Assembly: GCA_020053105.1 (NCBI GenBank)
Contig: JAGVNU010000028.1
Span: 1 to 64,000, forward strand
DNA from: Thermodesulfovibrionia bacterium
GTDB lineage: Bacteria > Nitrospirota > Thermodesulfovibrionia > UBA6902
Direction: 5' to 3'
Length of the DNA: 64,000 nucleotides
Positions 56,631 through 64,000 of this stretch are shown one piece after another; position 1 is the first letter of the stretch, and every line of letters begins with the position of its first letter. Position numbers and translations under genes: made by a program. A model generated the notes under the pieces. The model was not told the DNA's origin and searched no databases. It was given only the letters and a program-made list of their open reading frames with translations.

Positions 56631-57704
56631 TTAATTTTTCAGTGCAGGCAGGTGGTCCGTCCCGATTACCTCACCGTCAGATATTAATACCGCCCGTTCG
56701 ATCACATTCTGAAGCTCCCTCACATTTCCGGGCCAGTCATAATTGACCAGGAGCTCCAGCGCGCTGCTGTCCAGCGATCTGATGCTGCTGCAAAATTCCT
56801 CGGAGTATTTCTGGATGAAATAGTAAACCAGTGGCTCGATGTCCTCTTTTCTCTCCCGGAGGGAAGGTATCCGTATCGTAATGCCCCGTATAATCTGGAG
56901 GAGTTCTCTGCTGAATGAGCCTTCCTGTAAGGCGGCTTCAATGTCCCTGTCTGTTGCGGCGATGGTCCTGAGGTCCCGCTCTTTAAGCAGGGTCAGCAGC
57001 ATGCTCTGGAGTTCGGCATTCAGGCAAAGAATGTCATTAAGAAATATCACCCCGCCGTCCGCGGCGTCAAGGGCCTGCCGGATTGAATTTGTGTCAGCGG
57101 TATTGCACGGTATCGGGAGGAAGGGTTTTTGAGTCTTTCTTATGCTGTGCAGGAGCTTCGCGCAGAGTTCCTTTTCCGTCCCCGTTTTCCCGATCACAAG
57201 GAGATTGGCCGGGCTGTCCGCGATGCTTTTTATTTCATCTATGAGCTTCCGCATGGCAGGGCTTTTATAGAGCGATATTGTTTCTATGTCATATTTATTT
57301 TCAAGCTGGCACTTTAGCAGGAGGTTTTCCTTTTGCAGCGCTTTCTGGTTGATCGCGTTTTTTACTATCTGTTTGATTTCTTCATGCATGACCGGCTTTA
57401 CGATATAGTCATAGGACCCCGCGCGGAGCGCCTCGACCGCAGTCTCCAGGGAGGCGTATGCTGTCATTACCACAACGATCTGTTCGGGATTGTCCTCCCT
57501 TATCTTCCGGATCAGTTCTATTCCATTTATCCCGGGCAGAATGATGTCGGTCACTATAAGGTCATATGGCCTCTCCTGAAGTATGGCAAGGGCTGATTCA
57601 GCGGTATTGACTGTATCAACAAGATAGCCTTCTCTTGAGAGCACTCTCTTCAGGGACTCGCACAGGGTCTCTTCATCTTCTACGATAAGCAGTCTTTTAT
57701 CCAT
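56631..57704 (-). CDS. Degenerate NtrC-like response regulator (no GAFTGA, no HTH)
   Basis: Intact receiver; GKTGTEKELCAK instead of GETGTGKE; PIPCNTADTNSIRQALDAADGGVIFLNDI deletes the GAFTGA segment; ends ISDGEVIGTDHLPALKN. Confidence 0.88.
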   Translation of the reverse strand: MDKRLLIVEDEETLCESLKRVLSREGYLVDTVNTAESALAILQERPYDLIVTDIILPGINGIELIRKIREDNPEQIVVVMTAYASLETAVEALRAGSYDYIVKPVMHEEIKQIVKNAINQKALQKENLLLKCQLENKYDIETISLYKSPAMRKLIDEIKSIADSPANLLVIGKTGTEKELCAKLLHSIRKTQKPFLPIPCNTADTNSIRQALDAADGGVIFLNDILCLNAELQSMLLTLLKERDLRTIAATDRDIEAALQEGSFSRELLQIIRGITIRIPSLRERKEDIEPLVYYFIQKYSEEFCSSIRSLDSSALELLVNYDWPGNVRELQNVIERAVLISDGEVIGTDHLPALKN

Positions 57705-60651
57705 CCTGTTCCTTAGGGAGCCTTATCATGAAGGTGGTTCCTTCTCCTTTCCCGCTTTTAACGTTAATCGTGCCGTTATGGTCTTTGATTATACCATAGC
57801 AAATGCTCAGCCCAAGCCCCGTTCCTTTGCCCGGTGTCTTGGTGGTATAAAAAGGGTCGAAGATCCTGTCCAGTGCGGACTCTTCTATGCCTGTGCCTGT
57901 GTCTTTAAAGATAATCTCAATAAATCTGCCGGCCTGTTTTATGGAAATAGTAAGCGCGCCTCCGTCAGGCATCGCGTCAAGGGCATTGAGTATGAAGTTG
58001 AAAAACATCTGCTGCATCTGGTCCGGGTTCATTTTTAATGGTGGGATTTCGTCGACATCGAGTTTCAGTTTGATGTTCTTAAACCTCTTGTCGTAACTAA
58101 TAAGGTTGATCGTCCGGTTGAGGATATCGGAGATGCCGGTGACGGTCTTTTCCGAAGATGATATCCTTGCGAAATCGCCGAGGCTCCTGACTATATTAAC
58201 AATACGTTCAATATGGCTGTTAATGGTCTTGAGCGACGTTTCCGTGAATTTTATATCATCTTCCGAATCCAGTTTCTGGGCCCTCAATTCCTGGACAAGG
58301 GAAGATATTGATGCAAGCGGGTTTCCTATCTCATGCGATATACCGGCGGTAAGTCTCCCTATGCTCGCAAGTTTTGAGGAGTGCAGGAGCTGTTCCTCCA
58401 TCTTCTTTTTTTCGGTTATGTCTTCGATAATGACGACGAAGCCGCCGGACGGGTCTTTCAGGGGACTGACATTGATCTTGAATGACTGCATGGCAGGGGT
58501 CTGGACTATCATTTCGCCGTGCATGCCCTGCGTAAAGAGCTCGCCTTTCATCCACGGCATCAGATGTATGAGGGACATGTTGAATGCTGATGGTTTCTTT
58601 ATCCCCGTGATGGTCTCCATCTCCCTGTTCCAGTATTTGACCCTGAACGCGGAATCAATAGTTACGATGCCGACCGGGGCGCTTTCGATAATGTTTTCGC
58701 TGAAATCCTTGAGATATGCCAGGTCCCTGTTTGCATTGGCAAGTTCCTGCCTGGAAAGCCGGAGGGTGTCTGTTATCTGTTTTATGGAGCTGGACAGCTC
58801 CCCCCTTTCCTGGTCGGTGAGCGTGAACTTGTCTTCAAATATTATGGCGGCTATCGGGGAGCCGAGCGCTCCGGACAATATTTTTTCAGCTTCGTGTCTG
58901 ATCCTGATCAGGTCGTTCTGTGAAACAGACTCCCGGGGGATGTTGTTTCGTGAAAGGAAATTCGTGATGAATTCTTTTGCCTCTTTCTTCCCTGTATAAT
59001 GCCCAAGTATGTCCTCGATCTGCTCAATGCTGTATATGCCCCGGGCAGGGAGCATCCTCGATGAATATGATTCAACGAATTTAAATGCCTGTCTCTCTTC
59101 CTCCGCGTCCTGGGAGGTAAAAATCGAAACGCCGACATAGAGCACAATATTAAACAGAAGCCCCCAGAATAAAGAATGGCTCCAGCGGTCAAGGCCCTCC
59201 AGTCCGAATAACGCGGTAGGATTAAGGAACGTTGAATTGAATATCTTTCCCCAGAAACCTTCATTTTCAATAATGCCTGCCCTCGTGAGCGCGGGGATCA
59301 TGAGCGTATACATCCATACGGTGAAACCCGCGATGATGCCCGCTATCGCGCCCTTCTTGTTCCCGCCTTTCCAGTAAAGTCCGAAAAGGAGCGGCGGCGC
59401 GAATATTGTGACTGCTTCAAATGACTTCAGCCCGATGTCAACCAGGCTGTAGAAATGTCCGATATAGACCGCGAAGAGATATCCGAGAAAGATCAGACCT
59501 ATAATGATGACCCTTCTTGTATTAAGTATCATCAGGTAAAAACCCTTCATGGCGTTCATCCGCCAGAGCGCGGGCATCACAAAGCTGTTCATCACCATCG
59601 TGCTTAGCGCCAGTGATTCGACAATGACCATGGCGGTGGCGGCTGAGAACCCCCCGATGAAGGCCAGGAGTGCAAGATGGGGGACCCCGTGCTTAAGAGG
59701 TATGGTGAGCATGAAAAAATCGGCGCTCTGCTGAGGTTCCCCGAGTAGCAGACCGCCGTAAGCTATGGGCAGAACAAAGATGTTTATGAGAAACAGGTAA
59801 AGGGGGAAGAGCCACATCGCCTTTTTGATGTGTTCATCTGATGAGTTTTCTACAACGGACACATGAAACTGTCTCGGCAGAAACATGATTGCCATCATTG
59901 AGAGAAACGTTAGTGAGGCCCATTCCGTGAAACTGACATTGGAATTTCCTCCAAGCGTCATCAGGCCCGCGAATTCTGAATTTCTGATCCTGTCGAAAAT
60001 GCCTCCGATGCCGTCAAACAGCCCATACGAGACAAAGACACCCACGGAAATGAAGGCGATCAGCTTTATGGCCGATTCAAAGGCGATCGCGAAGATAAGC
60101 CCGCCGTGCCGTTCGGAAACATCGACCTTCCTCGCCCCGAAAAATATCGCGAAGACCCCGAGCACAAGGGTTATCAGCCATCCCGCAAAACCACTCCCTT
60201 CAGACTGTCCCGTGAGGATGGAAAAGGTCGTCATGATCGCCTTGAGCTGAAGTCCGAGATATGGGGTTATGCCGATTACCGCTACAAGCGTTACGAGGAC
60301 GGAAAGGAATAGCGAGTTGCCGTAACGTGAGGCGATAAAGTCAGACATCGTGGTGATCCTGTTTTCCTTGCATATATACACAATCTTTCTCAGGACAATC
60401 CACCACAGTGCCGCCATCAGCGTCGGGCCGATATATATAGTGAGAAAACTCAGGCCTGCGTTTGCGGCCTTGCCCACGCTGCCGTAAAACGTCCACGAGG
60501 TGCAGTAGACCGCGAGTGAGAGGGAATAGACATACGGGTTTGATACGAGTTTGCTGCCACTCTGTTCTTTCCGCTCTGCGATATATGCGATCAGAAAGAG
60601 CAGAAGCAGGTAAACAAAGATGATAGAGAATAAAACCGTTATGGAAAACAA
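57697..60651 (-). CDS. SSS-domain sensor histidine kinase (CbrA-like)
   Basis: N-terminal ~13-TM SSS/SLC5-like transporter, PAS, HisKA (GISHEIGNPLASISSLVQEL), HATPase; TTG start. Confidence 0.9.
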   Translation of the reverse strand: MFSITVLFSIIFVYLLLLFLIAYIAERKEQSGSKLVSNPYVYSLSLAVYCTSWTFYGSVGKAANAGLSFLTIYIGPTLMAALWWIVLRKIVYICKENRITTMSDFIASRYGNSLFLSVLVTLVAVIGITPYLGLQLKAIMTTFSILTGQSEGSGFAGWLITLVLGVFAIFFGARKVDVSERHGGLIFAIAFESAIKLIAFISVGVFVSYGLFDGIGGIFDRIRNSEFAGLMTLGGNSNVSFTEWASLTFLSMMAIMFLPRQFHVSVVENSSDEHIKKAMWLFPLYLFLINIFVLPIAYGGLLLGEPQQSADFFMLTIPLKHGVPHLALLAFIGGFSAATAMVIVESLALSTMVMNSFVMPALWRMNAMKGFYLMILNTRRVIIIGLIFLGYLFAVYIGHFYSLVDIGLKSFEAVTIFAPPLLFGLYWKGGNKKGAIAGIIAGFTVWMYTLMIPALTRAGIIENEGFWGKIFNSTFLNPTALFGLEGLDRWSHSLFWGLLFNIVLYVGVSIFTSQDAEEERQAFKFVESYSSRMLPARGIYSIEQIEDILGHYTGKKEAKEFITNFLSRNNIPRESVSQNDLIRIRHEAEKILSGALGSPIAAIIFEDKFTLTDQERGELSSSIKQITDTLRLSRQELANANRDLAYLKDFSENIIESAPVGIVTIDSAFRVKYWNREMETITGIKKPSAFNMSLIHLMPWMKGELFTQGMHGEMIVQTPAMQSFKINVSPLKDPSGGFVVIIEDITEKKKMEEQLLHSSKLASIGRLTAGISHEIGNPLASISSLVQELRAQKLDSEDDIKFTETSLKTINSHIERIVNIVRSLGDFARISSSEKTVTGISDILNRTINLISYDKRFKNIKLKLDVDEIPPLKMNPDQMQQMFFNFILNALDAMPDGGALTISIKQAGRFIEIIFKDTGTGIEESALDRIFDPFYTTKTPGKGTGLGLSICYGIIKDHNGTINVKSGKGEGTTFMIRLPKEQDG

Positions 60652-60828
60652 TTATCCCCCGTCGTTGCTTTTACTTTTATAAATGGTAGCGATAAAAATA
60701 AGGGCGATAAAAATAAACCACGCAAGGAATAGATATTTTGAGAGGCCGTATCTGAATATGCTCATGATGGGCCAGCTGAAAAGAATAATGCCGAGGGCAA
60801 AAAGGAATATCCATATGTCTCTTTTCAT
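60652..60828 (-). CDS. 58-aa hydrophobic small protein abutting the SSS-HK gene
   Basis: MKRDIWIFLFALGIILFSWPIMSIFRYGLSKYLFLAWFIFIALIFIATIYKSKSNDGG*; stop TAA directly followed by the TTG start of the HK; absent from ORF track (<60 aa). Confidence 0.75.
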   Translation of the reverse strand: MKRDIWIFLFALGIILFSWPIMSIFRYGLSKYLFLAWFIFIALIFIATIYKSKSNDGG

Positions 60829-60873
60829 AGAACAATATTACAATAAAATCAATTTATATAAAACAGGCCGTGC

Positions 60874-62742
60874 TTATAATGAGACCTCCATGGCACTGAG
60901 CCTTTCCTCAAATTCGCGGGTCCTGCTGTCAAGCTCCGCATGGAGCTGCTCCAGTTCGGGAAACAGGGAGTCGATCCTTGACTTTGCATCGTGAAGGGCC
61001 TTTGAGATGGTTTTAATTGTATTGCCGTCGCCCTTCAGGGAGGCTTCGTACAGTTCTTTATTGTCCTCGCCGGTCTTTTCTTCGAGGTGGATGATCTCGC
61101 TTTCGATTTCATCAATCCTTTTTTGAAGCGCTCCCAGTGTCCTTGATTTTTCATTGATCAGTTCAGCCCGGAGACGACGGATGTATTTTTTATCTGCAGG
61201 CTGGGCAACAGGTGATGCCGCTGCAGTCTCAGTCTGGGTCATCTTCTGTTCACCTTTCCACCCGACACGGTCCAGAAAGTCCTGGTATGTCCCTTCAAAA
61301 AGCGTTACCTTCCCGTCATCGAAAACAATCAGCCGGGTTGCCAGAGTATGGAGTATCATCTCACTGTGTGTAACGATAATGACTGCGCCCCCGAATTCAT
61401 CAATTGCCTCAACAAGAGATTCAGTCGACTCCATATCAAGGTGGTTGGTGGGCTCATCCAGCAGCAGCATATTGGCGGGACTGACCAGGAGCTTTCCGAG
61501 CAGGACCCGGCTCCTTTCACCCCCTGAAAGGACGCTGATCTTTTTCAGCGCCTGATCGCCGGGAAACATCATGGCGCCGCAAATTTTACGGGCCGCTCCC
61601 CGGTTATGTTCCGGGTGTACGTCCATGATCTCTTCTTCCACGGTCTTGACCGGGTTTAGCCGGTTTATGTTTGTCTGGCCGAAATACGCAAGTTTCAGGT
61701 CCCGGTGATAGTGTACGGTACCGCCCAGGGGGGCCAGCTCACCGGCAAGGAGGTTCAGGAGTGTGGTCTTGCCCTTGCCGTTTTTTCCTATGATGGCTAT
61801 GCGGTCTTTTTTCCCAGCATAGAGGCCCAGTTTCTCAATCAACTTCGGCGACCCGTCGTCAAATCCGAAAGACAGGTCTTTCACCTCCATGAGATGTTTA
61901 CCCGTAAACGGAGCTGAGTTAAAAGTGAATTCAAGGTCTTTTATTTCGGTCAGTCTCTCAAGCCGTTCTTTTTTCTGCAGGGCCTTGATCCTTGACTGTA
62001 CTGCCTTCGCCTTGGTCGCCTTGGACCTGAAGCGGTTTATGAACTGCTCGACTTCCTTCCTCTTTTTCTCGTCGTTTGTCCGGGTCTTTTCGTGTATCTC
62101 TTCTTCCAGCAGAAGCTGCTGATATACCTTTTCCGTGGGACCGGCTACCTTCCGGATCTTGCAGCGGTGTATTGCCATAGTATGAGTGGTGACGCTGTCC
62201 ATGAAGCTGCGGTCATGGGTGATGATAATGAGCTCCTTCTGCCAGCTGCGCAGGAATTGCACGAGCCAGCGAAGGGACACTATGTCAAGGTAGTTCGTAG
62301 GTTCGTCAAGGAGCAGTATGTCAGGGTCCGAGGCCAGCACCTTGGCAAGGTTCAGTCTTACCTGGTAGCCTCCGGAAAGGGCGGTGGGAGAGGCAACGAA
62401 ATCGTCTGTGGAAAATCCGAGTCCCATAAGGATGGTTTCCGCCTTATATTTCTCATCCGGGCCTTCTTCGGCAGAGGGAAGGCTGAGGCATGCCTCCTTC
62501 AATACCGTATCCTCGGTAAAACTCAGATGCTGTGAAAGATGTCCTGTCCTGTAGCCATTTGGGATGCCGATAGTCCCGGAGTCAGGGTGTTCCTGCCCGA
62601 GTATCATCCTGAAAAGCGTGGTCTTGCCGTGGCCGTTTCTTCCTATAAGCCCCACACGCTCTCCGGGATTAATGGTAAAGCCGGCCTTATCGAATACAAC
62701 CTGCTGTCCGTATGCCTTGTCTAAATTGCTGACCTGTATCAT
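60874..62742 (-). CDS. ABC-F family ATPase
   Basis: Two ABC domains (IGRNGHGKTTLFRMIL; IGKNGKGKTTLLNLLAG), LSGGYQVRLNLAKVL, LSGGERSRVLLGKLL, no TM, C-terminal coiled coil. Confidence 0.93.
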   Translation of the reverse strand: MIQVSNLDKAYGQQVVFDKAGFTINPGERVGLIGRNGHGKTTLFRMILGQEHPDSGTIGIPNGYRTGHLSQHLSFTEDTVLKEACLSLPSAEEGPDEKYKAETILMGLGFSTDDFVASPTALSGGYQVRLNLAKVLASDPDILLLDEPTNYLDIVSLRWLVQFLRSWQKELIIITHDRSFMDSVTTHTMAIHRCKIRKVAGPTEKVYQQLLLEEEIHEKTRTNDEKKRKEVEQFINRFRSKATKAKAVQSRIKALQKKERLERLTEIKDLEFTFNSAPFTGKHLMEVKDLSFGFDDGSPKLIEKLGLYAGKKDRIAIIGKNGKGKTTLLNLLAGELAPLGGTVHYHRDLKLAYFGQTNINRLNPVKTVEEEIMDVHPEHNRGAARKICGAMMFPGDQALKKISVLSGGERSRVLLGKLLVSPANMLLLDEPTNHLDMESTESLVEAIDEFGGAVIIVTHSEMILHTLATRLIVFDDGKVTLFEGTYQDFLDRVGWKGEQKMTQTETAAASPVAQPADKKYIRRLRAELINEKSRTLGALQKRIDEIESEIIHLEEKTGEDNKELYEASLKGDGNTIKTISKALHDAKSRIDSLFPELEQLHAELDSRTREFEERLSAMEVSL

Positions 62743-62993
62743 TGTTTTCTTCAGATTCTATTCTAAGATTTTGGCCTCTGCTAATTCAATCAATCGTACA
62801 TCGCTATCATAGCTATTGTTCTGAATAATTGATATTTTCTGTTTTAAATCTACGGGCAATGTGATAATATGTCGTTAACAGTAGAAATCCGATAGGTTAT
62901 GGTAATGAGATTTAAATTACATCTGGCATCTGTTGTGATAAATCTTTTGAAAATACCGGGCTCTCAACGACCCGGATTCTCATGGAGGTGGGT

Positions 62994-63224
62994 ATGAAGG
63001 CACTAATTGAAAGAATGGCAAAGGCTCTGGTGGACTTACCGGAGGAGGTTTCAGTTGGAGAGGTGGCTGGAGAAAGAACTGTTGTTTTTGAATTGCGAGT
63101 TGCCAAAACCGATATAGGCAAGATTATCGGAAAACAGGGGAATACGGCACGGGCGATAAGAACAGTTCTGAGCGCTGCCGGTACAAAACTCGGTAAGCGC
63201 TGCGTGCTTGAAATATTGGAGTAG
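62994..63224 (+). CDS. KH-domain RNA-binding protein (KhpA-like)
   Basis: [42 protein letters not shown] ggaggtgggtATG. Confidence 0.88.
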   Translation: MKALIERMAKALVDLPEEVSVGEVAGERTVVFELRVAKTDIGKIIGKQGNTARAIRTVLSAAGTKLGKRCVLEILE

Positions 63225-63327
63225 GCTTAGTAATACCCTAGGGATTAAATCTAATTGCAAAAGCTGTGAGTAGTTATGAGAAGAATGCGGCCTTCTCCGG
63301 AAGGCAGGTCTCGGTCCTTTCAACAAA

Positions 63328-63669
63328 ATGTTGCGCAACATGAAAAACAAACCAAAAAAACCTTTTGTTCCTGATGAAAGACAGGAGACGGTGAGGAAGA
63401 ATATAATATCAGTCCTTGAAGAGCAGCCTCTCTCGGCCAAGGACATTTCAGGGCTCGTCAGGATCCCGGAGAAAGCTGTATATGATCATCTCCAGCACAT
63501 TCAAAAGTCAGTCACAAGGAGAGGACTGAGTTTGATAATTGCCCCGTCGGAATGCAAAAAGTGCGGCTTTGTTTTTGAAAAAAGAGAAAAGTTCAAGAAA
63601 CCCGGCAAGTGTCCGGAGTGCCGGAATGAAGCAATAACAGAGCCTGTTTATTCAATAAAATCAGTATGA
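63328..63669 (+). CDS. Predicted HTH + Zn-ribbon transcriptional regulator (COG3357-like)
   Basis: ISGLVRIPEKAVYDHLQHIQKSV then CKKCGFVF...GKCPECRNE zinc ribbon. Confidence 0.75.
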   Translation: MLRNMKNKPKKPFVPDERQETVRKNIISVLEEQPLSAKDISGLVRIPEKAVYDHLQHIQKSVTRRGLSLIIAPSECKKCGFVFEKREKFKKPGKCPECRNEAITEPVYSIKSV

Positions 63670-64000
63670 TCCCGGACTTGTTGCCGCTTGGTTTCTGGGA
63701 CTGCAGTCTGAAGATTTATTCAACACGAAAGTATTTGAAAAATTTCCGTTGCCTGCTATAATGTAATTATCAGATACTCAGAAAACGACAGATTATAAAA
63801 ACAGTAAGTTAGTCACATAAACTTAAAAACGTTTTCGCAGGAGATCAGGGAATGATCACCTTCAAACTCAATTCGAATCCGGTATACAATAATTCTCTCC
63901 CGTCAATGTTGCATAGCGATTCTGCTCAATTGCTGTCTCCTGATTTATCGAATTACGTTTAAATGAAAAAACAATGACGACTGTTATTAATTTCAATATC

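Noticed and set aside
60683-60994. Plus-strand 103-aa ORF between the SSS kinase and ABC-F genes
   Set aside because: Antisense to the 58-aa minus-strand hydrophobic ORF and to the ABC-F C-terminus; no supporting features.

Overview
64 kb of a bacterial chromosome. The mix of NrpR-like and PEP-CTERM genes and the many NtrC-type regulators suggests a Nitrospirota- or Desulfobacterota-like lineage; this is inference only. Most of the window is ordinary: carB, alaS, UbiB/AarF kinase, Znu-type metal ABC transporter, katG, acs plus an acetate-type symporter cluster, several two-component systems, an ABC-F ATPase and a KH protein. No rRNA, tRNA or CRISPR array was recognised by eye. Main points of interest: (1) a ~3.5 kb islet (~20.08-23.53 kb) with a translationally coupled P-loop kinase / PIN-GNAT-EVE-like / ASCH gene set, flanked by ~200 bp direct repeats that duplicate the 5' part of a small membrane-protein gene; (2) a nitrogen-control cluster with a degenerate KaiC-XRE-cupin protein, FMN glutamate synthase, NrpR-like repressor and a P-II protein lacking Tyr51 and the ATP-binding B-loop; (3) an SSS-histidine kinase preceded by an unlisted 58-aa hydrophobic ORF (CbrX-like arrangement) and followed by an NtrC-like regulator that has lost GAFTGA, an intact Walker A and the HTH; (4) a coupled TIGR04255-type three-gene cassette of unknown function; (5) decayed or degenerate HEPN proteins, two single-nucleotide homopolymer frameshifts in histidine kinases, two good sigma-54 promoter candidates, and a dispersed palindromic intergenic repeat family. 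All calls come from reading the sequence and ORF translations; no database search was run.
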